A stretch of 9,964 bases of DNA from an uncultured Eubacteriales bacterium. Lineage in GTDB: Bacteria; Bacillota; Clostridia; Lachnospirales; Lachnospiraceae. Shown here in pieces: positions 1 to 7,258 of this stretch (position 1 is its first letter; each line of letters begins with the position of its first letter). Under the pieces are notes generated by a model. The model was not told the origin of the DNA and did no database searches. It saw nothing but the letters and a program-made list of their open reading frames with translations. The stretch is taken from the NCBI GenBank assembly GCA_900557175.1, contig USSL01000044.1, forward strand, positions 1 to 9,964, read 5' to 3'. The translations under genes were made by a program, and so were the position numbers.

Positions 1-137
1 CAGAAAAAGATTTCTGTGCACTCGTGCGAGTGATGCATACCGTGCCAGTCACGTTCGAATTTGAATGGGGAAATATAGAGTAATTGGGAGGAATCACCAA
101 AATATACAGTATCTTTTAAACTAAATAGTTCATACAT
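1..137 (-). CDS. N-terminal fragment of an AraC-family-like transcriptional regulator (runs off the left edge)
   Basis: Seen: reading the minus strand from an ATG at 137-135, an open frame continues without a stop to base 1 (45 complete codons). A strong Shine-Dalgarno, GGAAGGGAG, lies at 156-148, 10 nt before the ATG. The peptide starts MYELFSLKD; residues 30-45 contain D-W-H, then H-H-S-H, then E-I-F-F. Family knowledge: a W-H...H-x-H...E-[IL]-F-[YF] pattern near the N-terminus is typical of the cupin-like ligand-sensing domain of AraC/XylS regulators, where the histidines and glutamate line the sugar pocket; the DNA-binding HTH pair would follow, beyond the contig edge. Inference: it is divergent from the beta-helix/ABC operon and probably senses the imported sugar and controls that operon. 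Without the HTH domains, a stand-alone cupin protein cannot be excluded. Confidence 0.72.
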   Translation of the reverse strand, partial: MYELFSLKDTVYFGDSSQLLYISPFKFERDWHGMHHSHECTEIFF

Positions 138-206
138 TACAATCAATCTCCCTTCCGTATTTGCATATATGGCAAAAACAACAACAATATATATAACGTC
201 AACGCC

Positions 207-235
207 AATATAACATATTTTATTTAAAAATTCAA
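207..235 (-). promoter_or_regulatory. Predicted sigma-A-type promoter for the divergent regulator
   Basis: On the minus strand TTGAAT (235-230) is followed after exactly 17 nt by TATATT (212-207). The -35 matches TTGACA at four of six positions and the -10 matches TATAAT at five of six. Transcription would start near 200, about 60 nt before the regulator ATG at 137. The surroundings are very AT-rich, so chance matches are possible. Confidence 0.45.
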
Positions 236-251
236 GATGCTACACTATAAA
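223..251 (+). promoter_or_regulatory. Predicted sigma-A-type promoter for the beta-helix/ABC transporter operon
   Basis: TTTAAA (223-228) and TATAAA (246-251) are separated by 17 nt, the optimal spacing; matches to consensus are four and five of six. Transcription would start near 258, about 45 nt before the GTG start at 304. The -35 box abuts the -35 box of the divergent promoter, so one bound regulator could influence both directions. A direct repeat GAAATC at 265-270 and 276-281, 11 bp apart, lies just downstream and might be part of a binding site, but this is weak. Confidence 0.42.
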
Positions 252-303
252 CGTACAAGCGAAAGAAATCGCAGCGAAATCATTTGCTAGAGAGGATAAT
301 GCA

Positions 304-1821
304 GTGGACAAAAAGACAATTTACTATGTCAGCAGTAAAAACGGAAGTGATGATAATGCGGGAACCTCTGAAGCTTATCCACTTCAAACGCTGGCAGCAG
401 CAGAAAAAAGAAAGCTATATCCGGGAGATGAAATACGGCTGGAGTGCGGTTCCGTATTTCATAAACAGTCATTGCATCTTAGTGCACAGGGAAGCAAGAC
501 GGCAGCTATCGTCATAGGAAGCTACGGCGAAGGCAAAAGACCTGTTATCGAGTGTGAGGGAACAGGTCTGTGGTATCAGAATTACGGACATCCTTTAGAT
601 GCATCGACCCATGTATGGCGCGGTTATGTATCTTCGGCAGTCCAGCTTTATGATTGTGAATATATTCGTATTGAAGGGCTTGAAATTACAAACAGTGGTC
701 TTCTCAGAGGAGAAACTTACAGTCAGGGAGACCGTATGAACCGCACAGGTATCTCGGTTGTTGCGCAAAACCGGGGAACGCTTCATGACATTGAGATTTC
801 AGACGTATATATTCACGATGTATCAGGCAATGTTTATGATAAACACTTAAACAATGGCGGTATTTACTGCAGTGCATTAAAGCCTGAAGATGAACATGGC
901 AGTACCGCTCGTTTTGACGGACTTTTTATACATGACTGTGTTGTGGAAAATTGCAGCAGATGGGGCATTGCAGCAGGCTATACTTATACTCATGGCTGTT
1001 TTACAACACTGACGCTGCCGGATGATGTTGTGCGGCAGTATGGACATGAAAGAGTCCACATTTACAGAAATTTTGTAAAAAATATCGGAGGTGACGGCAT
1101 TACGCCGATGTACTGCTTCCGGCCGCTTGTCGAATACAATGTGGCAGAAAACACGGCCAAAGAAATTAATGATGAGATTTATACACAAGCCGGCAAACGC
1201 GAAGGAAAAACGGCGGCGGCAATCTGGCCGTGGAAATGTAAAGATGCCATATTTCAGTATAATGAGGCATATCATACATGTCATAATCAGGATGGGCAGG
1301 CATGGGATGCAGACTCAGGCGATGGCACAATCTACCGGTATAATTACAGCTTTAATAATGCGGGTGGCTGTATTATGTTTTGCGAGGGCGAAAGTGTCAA
1401 CAATGAATTTTGCTATAACATTAGTATGATGGATGGGGGCGGTGTAATTAACCCTGCACATAATCCGGATGCATATATTCATCATAATACTTTTGTCTTT
1501 GGAAACGGCGTGCCGTTTATACGGCACAATATGTCCGGCGGAAAGATGCTTGTTGAAAATAATATTATTTTTAACGCGGACAAGACGCCTAAACAAGAAG
1601 ACTGGAAGCATCAGACACCGGGGGCTGTTTATCGAAATAATATTTATTATAATTTCTTAAATATGCCTGAGGAAGACACACAGGGAATTTTGACAGATAA
1701 GTGTTTACTGGCTGATGCGCTTTCAGGTCCGAAAACTACTGACGGCAGGATACATGACCGAAAGTGGTTTGAACGGTTTGTACCTGTTGAAGATGGCGGA
1801 AATCTGCCGGACGGACAATAA
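304..1821 (+). CDS. Right-handed parallel beta-helix repeat protein, probably a cytoplasmic carbohydrate-active enzyme
   Basis: The 505-residue protein opens with YYVSSKNGSDDNAGTS and a following L-Q-T-L...PGD stretch, the typical N-terminal cap of DUF1565/PbH1 beta-helix proteins. From about residue 110 to 450 it is made of short strands of the form I-x-I-x-x-[NC]-x-[IV] with repeated Asn and Gly (for example YIRIEGLEITNSG and YIHHNTFVFGNG), as in pectate-lyase-like coils. An acidic cluster W334-D-A-D-S-G-D-G341 could be part of an active site. No signal peptide or membrane segment is visible, so it should act in the cytoplasm. The GTG start has AGAGAGG 8 nt upstream, and the domain starts directly after it. 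It is first in an operon with a CUT1 sugar importer, 29 nt before the binding-protein gene. Inference: it cleaves or rearranges an imported oligosaccharide. The glycoside hydrolase or polysaccharide lyase family cannot be assigned by eye; an epimerase is another possibility. Confidence 0.82.
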   Translation: MDKKTIYYVSSKNGSDDNAGTSEAYPLQTLAAAEKRKLYPGDEIRLECGSVFHKQSLHLSAQGSKTAAIVIGSYGEGKRPVIECEGTGLWYQNYGHPLDASTHVWRGYVSSAVQLYDCEYIRIEGLEITNSGLLRGETYSQGDRMNRTGISVVAQNRGTLHDIEISDVYIHDVSGNVYDKHLNNGGIYCSALKPEDEHGSTARFDGLFIHDCVVENCSRWGIAAGYTYTHGCFTTLTLPDDVVRQYGHERVHIYRNFVKNIGGDGITPMYCFRPLVEYNVAENTAKEINDEIYTQAGKREGKTAAAIWPWKCKDAIFQYNEAYHTCHNQDGQAWDADSGDGTIYRYNYSFNNAGGCIMFCEGESVNNEFCYNISMMDGGGVINPAHNPDAYIHHNTFVFGNGVPFIRHNMSGGKMLVENNIIFNADKTPKQEDWKHQTPGAVYRNNIYYNFLNMPEEDTQGILTDKCLLADALSGPKTTDGRIHDRKWFERFVPVEDGGNLPDGQ

Positions 1822-1850
1822 AAAATAAACATAAAGAAAGGGAAAAGACT

Positions 1851-3160
1851 ATGAAAAAGAGATTTTTAGCAATGACACTGGCAAGTGTTACAGCAGCATC
1901 AATGATTATGAGCGGCTGCGGCAAGAGCGAAGATACAAATGAAAAAGCCACAGATTCAACGGGCGCACAGACAGAGGCAGCCGGTGAGGAGAGCAAGAGC
2001 GAGGGCGGCACAAAAGAGTTGACTTACTGGTCAATGTGGAACTCTACAGAAGGACAGGCAAAGATTATCCAGGAAGCTGCAGATGCTTATGAAGCAGAGA
2101 CAGGTATCCATATTAATATTGAATGGAAAGGCAGAGATATCAAAACTTTAATCGGACCTGCACTTGATGCCGGAGAAAATGTTGACTTCTTTGATACGGA
2201 TTACATGATGCTGACACAGCAGAATGATAAGTATCTTGCAGATTTAACAGATATGGCAGCGGCAGCAGATTATGAAAAGCATGTGATGCCGATTCTTCTT
2301 GAAAATGCAAAAGAGTGGAGCGGCGGAAAATTAAAAGCAATGCCTTATCAGCCGTATACAACAGGTGTATGGTATGATAAAGCAATGTTTGAGGCTGCAG
2401 GCGTGACAGAGACACCGGAAACTTTTGATGAGCTTCTTGAAGTGTGCGAAAAGTTAAAAGCATCAGGCGTTAATCCGATGACATGTAACTCAGACGGTGT
2501 TACACTTTTATACGGCTATCAGCTGGCACGTTATATTGGACAGGACAAGGTGCTTGAAACATTAGATAATGCAGATTGGGCAAATGTTCCTGAAGCTAAA
2601 AAGGCAGCAGATGATATTCACACATTATTTGAAAAAGGCTATATGTCAGAATATGCACCTGCAAATTATCCTGAAGGACAGAACGAAATCGGCTTTGGTG
2701 AAAGCTGTATGATTTTAAATGCTTCATGGATTCCAAATGAAATCAACCAGAATACAGGCGCAACAGTTGACTGGGGCTTCTTCCCATGCCAACAGTTGAG
2801 GGCGGTGTAGACGGCGCAGAAGCTTCTATGGTCGGCAGCCAGGGCTTTGGTATCGTTGACAAGAGCGAAAACAAGCAGGAAGCTTTTGATTTTATCTTAA
2901 CAGTTGTTACAGGTGATTATGACAGCAAGATGGCAGAAGCTGTATCTTCAATTCCTTCAGACGTTGAAAATACAACATGGCCTGCAAATGTAAGCGGCGC
3001 AGAACCATACTTCAAACAGATGACAAAGACATACCAGTGGGCCGTTGGTCTTGAGAACAACCCTACATATAAAGAAATCTTATATGATAACCTTATCAAA
3101 CTTGTAAAGCTTGAATTAGACGGTCAGGGCTTTATTGATGCGATGGCTGCAGCAAAATAA
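1851..3160 (+). pseudogene. CUT1 ABC transporter sugar-binding lipoprotein, split by a one-base frameshift
   Basis: This is a family 1 extracellular solute-binding protein (SBP_bac type) that captures an oligosaccharide outside the cell and hands it to the permeases encoded next. The ATG has AAAGGGA about 8 nt upstream. The N-terminus is a lipoprotein signal peptide with M-S-G-C, lipidated at Cys23, followed by an acidic Ser/Glu/Lys-rich linker and the mature fold starting around L-T-Y-W-S-M-W. The first reading frame stops at 2808-2810 after a garbled tail (CQQLRAV). The -1 relative frame continues the protein perfectly from M-P-T-V-E-G-G at 2786 to a TAA at 3158-3160. Restoring one base in the CCC run at 2783-2785 gives 436 residues, normal for the family. 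The downstream part has no ribosome binding site of its own. This may be a sequencing or assembly error rather than a true mutation, since both halves are otherwise well preserved. Confidence 0.9.
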
Positions 3161-3208
3161 TAAATATGAATATTAAGCCGGATTTTTCGGTGAAAGGAGA
3201 CGAAGATT

Positions 3209-4114
3209 TTGAAACAAAATAAAAAAATGATCATATGCTTTTTGACTCCTGCATTAATATTCTTTGTCGCTGTATTTTTATATCCAATCTGCAGAACGGT
3301 AGTCATGAGCTTTTTCAAAGTCGAATCTGTCAGTGATCCTGTAGGACTTTGGGACTTTGTCGGACTTTCCAACTTTTCGGCTTTGGCAGAAACAACGATA
3401 TTCCGGGTAGCGATGCTGAATATGCTGAAAATCTGGCTGATCGGCGGTATCATCGTTTTATCTATCGCACTTTTATTTGCAGGTATTTTAACAAGCAGCA
3501 TTGTCGGAAAAAATGTTTACCGCGCAATCATTTATATTCCGAATATTATTAATGCAGTTGCAATGTCAACAATGTGGATCAATTATGTTTATAACAAGCG
3601 TTTTGGCCTGCTGCATACATTTTTTGAATGGATTGGCGCGCAGGATCTGGCAAAGCTTGATTATATGAATGGTTCCCTGAAGTTTGTATCACTTCTTATA
3701 GCATTCTGCTTTGGATCTGTCGGCTATTTTATGCTGATTTTTATGAGCGGCATTGAGCAGATACCGGGTGATATTTTTGAGGCTGCAACAATTGACGGCG
3801 CAGGAAAAATAAAACAGTTTTTCGGAATCATATGTCCGCTTTTAAAAGGAACATTAAAAAATTGCCTGACATTTTGGACAGTAAGTGTTGTCGGTTTCTT
3901 CGTATGGAGTCAGATGTGGAGCGCACCGCTTGCCAGCGAAATGTCAACCATTACACCGTTTGTTTACATGTATAATGTAACATTCGGAACAATGGGAAAT
4001 GCCGAGCGTAATGGCGGCCTTGGCGCTGCTGTCGGTGTTGTGATGGCACTGATTGTTTTGGTTGTATTCTTCGTGTTTAACCGTCTGATAAAAGATGATG
4101 ATTTAGAACTGTAA
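3209..4114 (+). CDS. Sugar ABC transporter permease, MalF/UgpA type
   Basis: A 301-residue inner-membrane protein with about six hydrophobic segments, the first at residues 7-30. Near the C-terminal third it carries the EAA loop E191-A-A-T-I-D-G-A-G followed by I-x-C-P-L-L, the cytoplasmic helix that docks onto the ATPase in all permeases of the BPD_transp_1 family. The start is TTG with AAAGGAGA 8 nt upstream; the next ATG, six codons in, has no ribosome binding site. It lies 48 nt after the binding-protein gene and 14 nt before the second permease, so the two form the transmembrane heterodimer of a CUT1 importer. No ATPase gene is in the window; in Firmicutes a shared MsmX-like ATPase commonly serves such systems. 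The exact sugar cannot be read from the sequence. Confidence 0.93.
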   Translation: MKQNKKMIICFLTPALIFFVAVFLYPICRTVVMSFFKVESVSDPVGLWDFVGLSNFSALAETTIFRVAMLNMLKIWLIGGIIVLSIALLFAGILTSSIVGKNVYRAIIYIPNIINAVAMSTMWINYVYNKRFGLLHTFFEWIGAQDLAKLDYMNGSLKFVSLLIAFCFGSVGYFMLIFMSGIEQIPGDIFEAATIDGAGKIKQFFGIICPLLKGTLKNCLTFWTVSVVGFFVWSQMWSAPLASEMSTITPFVYMYNVTFGTMGNAERNGGLGAAVGVVMALIVLVVFFVFNRLIKDDDLEL

Positions 4115-4128
4115 GTGGGGTGTAAACA

Positions 4129-4998
4129 ATGAAAAAACATATTGGAAAAACGTCAAATACGGGATTCAAGAAGCAACTTCGCTTGCTTCCGGGACATCTC
4201 ATTGTCGGCATATGGTGTCTGTTTACACTTGTAATGCTGTTCTGGATTGTTGCGGCGAGCCTTTCAACGGCACCGGAAATCATGCGCGGTAAAGTGCTAA
4301 GCTTTGAGAGCGGCCTGCATTTTGAAAATTATGTGCGGGCATGGTCAACAAACAGTATTTCAGTTTTCTTTTTAAACTCCTTACTGTATGCAATATGTGC
4401 GATGGTTGGTTCAATTTTAATCAGTGCACCGGCAGCTTATGTGCTCGCAAGATTTGTATTTAAAGGCAACCTTGTCATTAAGAGCAGCTTTATTACAGCG
4501 ATGAGTATTCCGCAGATTATGATTGTACTGCCGCTGTTTTCAATGGCGACAAGAACACATTTGTCAGGTTCAAAAATTATACTTATTCTTTTGTATATTG
4601 GTATGCAGATACCGTACACAACGACATTTTTACTTGCATCTTTTTCAAATTTATCAAGAGTTTATGAGGAGGCAGCAGCCATTGACGGCTGCCCTCCAAT
4701 GAAAACTTTTTGGAAAATCATGCTGCCTTTGGCACAGCCGGGAATTGTAACAGTCGGCATCTTTAATTTTATGAATGTATGGAATGAATATTTCCTATCT
4801 CTTATCTTTGCTTCTTCCGAGAAGAACATGTCCGTGGGACCGGGCTTAAAAAGTGTCCTGACTTCCATGCAGTATACCGGCGACTGGGGCGGATTGTTTG
4901 CCGCTGTCGTTATCGTATTTTTGCCGACGCTGCTGCTTTTTATATTATTGTCAAAGACAATTATCGGCGGTATTACAAACGGCGGTGTCAAAGGGTAA
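4129..4998 (+). CDS. Sugar ABC transporter permease, MalG/UgpE type
   Basis: A 289-residue membrane protein, the usual MalG/CUT1 permease size, with a basic N-terminal tail (about 22 residues) before the first membrane segment and about six segments in total. The EAA loop is E181-A-A-A-I-D-G followed by F-W-K-I-M-L-P-L, a clear match to the ATPase-coupling motif. A periplasmic-type loop after the first segment (A-P-E-I-M-R-G) is typical for MalG relatives. The ATG follows a G-rich but imperfect ribosome binding site (AGTGGGG), so translation may depend on coupling to the preceding permease gene 14 nt upstream. It is the last gene of the operon; a terminator begins 13 nt after the stop codon. 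Confidence 0.93.
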   Translation: MKKHIGKTSNTGFKKQLRLLPGHLIVGIWCLFTLVMLFWIVAASLSTAPEIMRGKVLSFESGLHFENYVRAWSTNSISVFFLNSLLYAICAMVGSILISAPAAYVLARFVFKGNLVIKSSFITAMSIPQIMIVLPLFSMATRTHLSGSKIILILLYIGMQIPYTTTFLLASFSNLSRVYEEAAAIDGCPPMKTFWKIMLPLAQPGIVTVGIFNFMNVWNEYFLSLIFASSEKNMSVGPGLKSVLTSMQYTGDWGGLFAAVVIVFLPTLLLFILLSKTIIGGITNGGVKG

Positions 4999-5010
4999 GT
5001 GTCTGTGTTG

Positions 5011-5051
5011 AAAATACCTTGTGCTCTTTATGGGTGCAGGGTATTTTTTTT
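5011..5051 (+). terminator. Intrinsic terminator of the sugar-uptake operon
   Basis: The arms AAAATACCTTGTGC (5011-5024) and GTGCAGGGTATTTT (about 5034-5047) pair over 14 positions, with a few G-U pairs, around a short loop and run into a tract of eight T (5044-5051). Position just after the last permease gene and the T tract make this a convincing rho-independent terminator. Confidence 0.8.
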
Positions 5052-5086
5052 GTGACATAGGAAATTGCTTTCTATGTCACAAAAAA
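5046..5086. repeat. 18-bp inverted repeat with a 5-nt loop, of unknown role
   Basis: The arms at 5046-5063 and 5069-5086 are complementary except for one G-T pair: six T, GTGACATAGGAA, loop ATTGC, TTTCTATGTCAC, six A. The order T-run, stem, A-run is the reverse of a normal terminator, so it would not terminate in either direction by itself. Its left end overlaps the T tract of the preceding terminator. It could be the end of a decayed mobile element or a structure that modulates the terminator. Confidence 0.6.
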
Positions 5087-5166
5087 GCTCCGCGGTGATA
5101 CACCGGCAGCAGGGGGAGCGGAGATTCCGTACGATTTAGTTGGGTGTGAAAATCCAAGAGCAATAA

Positions 5167-5256
5167 GGAAGGGACTTACATCAAATCGTTCAGGACAATG
5201 AACTGATCATTCTTGCCATGACAGTCGGACACAGGCGGGAAATCTACGAGCGTTAA
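5167..5256 (+). pseudogene. Remnant of a RelE/ParE-family toxin gene (C-terminal end only)
   Basis: Too short to be called as a gene: after an in-frame TAA at 5164-5166, the frame reads to a TAA at 5254-5256 and encodes H-Q-I-V-Q-D-N-E-L-I-I-L followed by V-G-H-R-R-E-I-Y-E-R. Family knowledge: RelE/ParE toxins end in a strand of the form I-x-D-x-E-L-x-V-L-x-x-x-[VI]-G-H-R-[RK]-E-[IV]-Y, so this is a recognisable toxin C-terminus. No start codon, ribosome binding site or antitoxin gene precedes it. Another frame just upstream (about 5088-5175) contains K-L-R-G-D and E-N-P-R-A-I-R-K-G, which may be more of the same decayed gene, but this is uncertain. It should be non-functional. Confidence 0.5.
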
Positions 5257-5316
5257 AGACCGAAGGATAAAAAGAATGCGGATATTGAATTTTTATATCG
5301 AAGCATTTCTTTTCTA

Positions 5317-5344
5317 TTGACAAATCTTTTTTTAAGTCTATAAT
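5317..5344 (+). promoter_or_regulatory. Strong sigma-A-type promoter for the marR-MATE operon
   Basis: The -35 box TTGACA (5317-5322) and the -10 box TATAAT (5339-5344) are both perfect consensus, 16 nt apart. The start point would be near 5351, giving a leader of about 70 nt before the MarR ATG at 5422. A promoter this strong usually needs a repressor, which fits the operator-like repeats directly over and after it. Confidence 0.8.
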
Positions 5345-5352
5345 ATATTATA
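5339..5352. promoter_or_regulatory. Perfect 14-bp palindrome over the -10 box, candidate MarR operator
   Basis: TATAATATATTATA is its own reverse complement and begins exactly with the -10 box. MarR-family dimers typically bind AT-rich palindromes covering their own promoters, so this is a candidate operator. AT-rich palindromes also arise by chance, so confidence is moderate. Confidence 0.4.
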
Positions 5353-5356
5353 TCCT

Positions 5357-5401
5357 AAATAAAACTATTTCAAATAAAACTATTTTAAAAGAAACTATTT
5401 T
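5357..5401 (+). repeat. Three tandem 15-bp repeats with palindromic cores, candidate repressor sites
   Basis: Units start at 5357, 5372 and 5387 with an exact period of 15: AAATAAAACTATTTC, AAATAAAACTATTTT and AAAAGAAACTATTTT. In the first two, arms AAATA and TATTT are inverted around a 4-nt centre, so each is a possible dimer site; the third is degenerate in its left arm. They lie between the predicted transcription start and the ribosome binding site, where a bound regulator would block transcription. Confidence 0.7.
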
Positions 5402-5421
5402 GAGCAACGGAGGCGTGTCAC

Positions 5422-5877
5422 ATGATGAAAACAACGGATATGCTTTTGCTTATGCGGGGAATAGAAAAGTTCTATGACCGGTGTATGGAGGATATTCGAA
5501 AGTCTTATGGCCTGTCGCAGATTGAAATCCGGATTATCGGTTTTTTACATAATAATCCGGGGAAAGATACAGCGGCAGATATTTGTTATTTGCGTATGCT
5601 GCCAAAGGGTAATGTATCGCAGGGCGTGGAACTGCTGATAAATAAAGGCTTTTTGAGCCGGACACCGGATGAACGGGACCGGCGTAAAATTCATCTCGGT
5701 CTGACAGACAGAGCCGGAGGTATTGTCAGTGAAATTGATAAGGCCAGAGCACATTACGAGGAAATGCTGCTTGCAGGTATTCCGGCGGAGTCACTGAAGA
5801 TTTATAACATGGTGAATGAACAAATTATGGAAAATGTTTTTAAAGGACTGGAAAGGAGAAAAAGAGATGGAGAGTAA
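5422..5877 (+). CDS. MarR-family transcriptional regulator
   Basis: A 151-residue winged-helix regulator of normal MarR length. Residues 1-30 form the N-terminal dimerisation helix; the winged helix-turn-helix covers about 32-97, with S-Q-I-E-I-R-I-I-G-F-L leading in, the recognition helix around K62-G-N-V-S-Q-G-V-E, and the wing T81-P-D-E-R-D-R-R-K-I-H-L, which contains the conserved D-x-R-x-x-[KR] signature. The C-terminal helices complete the dimer interface. The start has CGGAGG 8 nt upstream; a second ATG directly follows. It overlaps the MATE efflux gene by 11 nt, so the two are translationally coupled. By analogy with MepR-MepA it probably represses its own operon until a toxic ligand binds, using the palindromic repeats upstream. 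That regulatory role is inferred. Confidence 0.9.
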   Translation: MMKTTDMLLLMRGIEKFYDRCMEDIRKSYGLSQIEIRIIGFLHNNPGKDTAADICYLRMLPKGNVSQGVELLINKGFLSRTPDERDRRKIHLGLTDRAGGIVSEIDKARAHYEEMLLAGIPAESLKIYNMVNEQIMENVFKGLERRKRDGE

Positions 5878-7249
5878 AGATTTTTTAGGAAAGGAGCCGG
5901 TCGGACGGCTTTTGTTTAAGCTGGCGCTGCCGACTGTGCTGGCACAGCTTATTAATATGCTTTATAACATGGTTGACCGTATTTACATAGGGCATATTCC
6001 GGGAGAAGGCTCGCTGGCACTGACGGGCGTCGGCGTCTGCATGCCTCTGATTATGATTGTGTCGGCCTTTGCGGCGCTTGTCGGCAGCGGCGGTGCGCCG
6101 AGAGCAAGTATTTTTATGGGAAAGGGCAATAAAGAAGCAGCAGAAAAGACGCTCGGCAATTGTTTTACAACGCAGATTTTAGTGTCGGTACTTTTAACTG
6201 CCGGACTGCTTTTGTTTAACCGTCCGCTGCTTTTAATGTTTGGCGCCAGTGAAAATACTGTCGGCTACGGTGTTGCTTACATGAATATTTACGCAATTGG
6301 CACGATTTTTGTGCAGCTTACGCTCGGTATGAATATGTTTATTACAGCGCAGGGGTTTGCAAAGACGGGAATGCTTTCAGTGCTTATCGGTGCGATTGCC
6401 AATATTATTCTTGATCCGATTTTTATTTTCGGGTTTAACATGGGTGTCCGCGGTGCAGCCCTTGCAACTGTGCTTTCACAGGCAATGTCATGTATATGGG
6501 TTTTAAGCTTTTTATTTGGAAAAAAGACAACTTTAAAAATTCATAAAAAATATATGAAGCTGTCAGCAAAGATTATTCTTCCGAGCCTTGCACTCGGTTC
6601 ATCGACGTTTATTATGCAGGCCAGTGAAAGTATTATTTCTGTCTGCTTTAATTCATCATTGTTAAAATACGGCGGCGATATTGCGGTTGGCGCAATGACG
6701 ATTCTGACAAGTGTTATGCAGTTTGCGATGCTTCCGCTTCAGGGACTCGGACAAGGGGCTCAGCCGATTATCAGTTATAACTACGGCGCTAAAAATGCAG
6801 GACGTGTCAAGTCGGCTTATAAGCTTTTATTGAAATCAAGTCTTTGCTATGCAACGATTTTGTGGGCTTTAGTCATGCTGTTCCCTCAGGGGTTTGCGGC
6901 AATGTTTACACCGGAAGCATCTTATATTGATTTTACAAGAAATGCCCTTAGAATTTACGGCGCTGCAATATTGCTGTTTGGTGTTCAGATGGCTTGTCAG
7001 ATGACGTTTACATCGCTTGGCAATGCAAAGGCTTCGATTATTGTTGCCGTGATGCGAAAGTTTGTTCTTCTCATTCCGCTGATTTATATTATGCCGAATA
7101 TTTTTTCGCAAAATAAGACAATGGCTGTGTATATGGCAGAGCCGGTTGCCGATGTGATTGCAGTGACATTTACGGCCATTCTTTTCTTCTTCCAGTTTAG
7201 AAAAGCGCTTCGTCAGATTGATGAGCCGGCCGAAATTAAAAACAAATAG
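5867..7249 (+). CDS. MATE-family multidrug efflux transporter (MepA/NorM-like)
   Basis: A 460-residue membrane protein with about twelve membrane helices in two related halves, the normal MATE size. The first helix has the typical P-T-V-L-A-Q-L-I-N-M-L-Y-N-M-V-D-R-I-Y-I-G pattern with Asn34 and Asp37, residues generally conserved for cation coupling. The second half contains G-A-Q-P-I-I-S-Y-N-Y-G-A, a hallmark of MATE proteins, at about residues 295-306. MATE pumps expel cationic drugs and dyes using Na+ or H+. The ATG at 5867 is chosen because GAAAGGAG lies 8 nt upstream; upstream in-frame codons (from 5816) lie inside the MarR gene and give an unlikely N-terminus. The gene overlaps the MarR gene by 11 nt. 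No terminator is visible after it. Confidence 0.92.
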   Translation: MESKDFLGKEPVGRLLFKLALPTVLAQLINMLYNMVDRIYIGHIPGEGSLALTGVGVCMPLIMIVSAFAALVGSGGAPRASIFMGKGNKEAAEKTLGNCFTTQILVSVLLTAGLLLFNRPLLLMFGASENTVGYGVAYMNIYAIGTIFVQLTLGMNMFITAQGFAKTGMLSVLIGAIANIILDPIFIFGFNMGVRGAALATVLSQAMSCIWVLSFLFGKKTTLKIHKKYMKLSAKIILPSLALGSSTFIMQASESIISVCFNSSLLKYGGDIAVGAMTILTSVMQFAMLPLQGLGQGAQPIISYNYGAKNAGRVKSAYKLLLKSSLCYATILWALVMLFPQGFAAMFTPEASYIDFTRNALRIYGAAILLFGVQMACQMTFTSLGNAKASIIVAVMRKFVLLIPLIYIMPNIFSQNKTMAVYMAEPVADVIAVTFTAILFFFQFRKALRQIDEPAEIKNK

Positions 7250-7258
7250 AAAATGTTG

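Noticed and set aside
877..1284. A minus-strand open frame of 135 codons inside the beta-helix gene
   Set aside because: Cysteine-rich, no recognisable family, no ribosome binding site, and fully antisense to a well-supported gene.
2781..2810. Programmed ribosomal frameshift in the binding-protein gene
   Set aside because: No classical slippery heptamer or downstream stimulatory structure is visible, and such regulation is not known for these proteins; an indel is simpler.
2786..3160. A separate 124-residue gene starting at ATG 2786
   Set aside because: It has no ribosome binding site and its sequence is the direct continuation of the binding protein; it is the second half of a frameshifted gene.
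3172..3192. Small hairpin CCG-GATTTTT-CGG between the binding protein and first permease as an attenuator
   Set aside because: The stem is three to four base pairs, with no T tract after it; too weak to support.
5357..5401. CRISPR-like repeats
   Set aside because: The units are contiguous with no spacers and only 15 bp; they fit regulator binding sites better.
5816..5866. An upstream start for the MATE transporter
   Set aside because: It would add 17 charged residues encoded inside the MarR gene; the ATG at 5867 has a clear ribosome binding site and a typical N-terminus.
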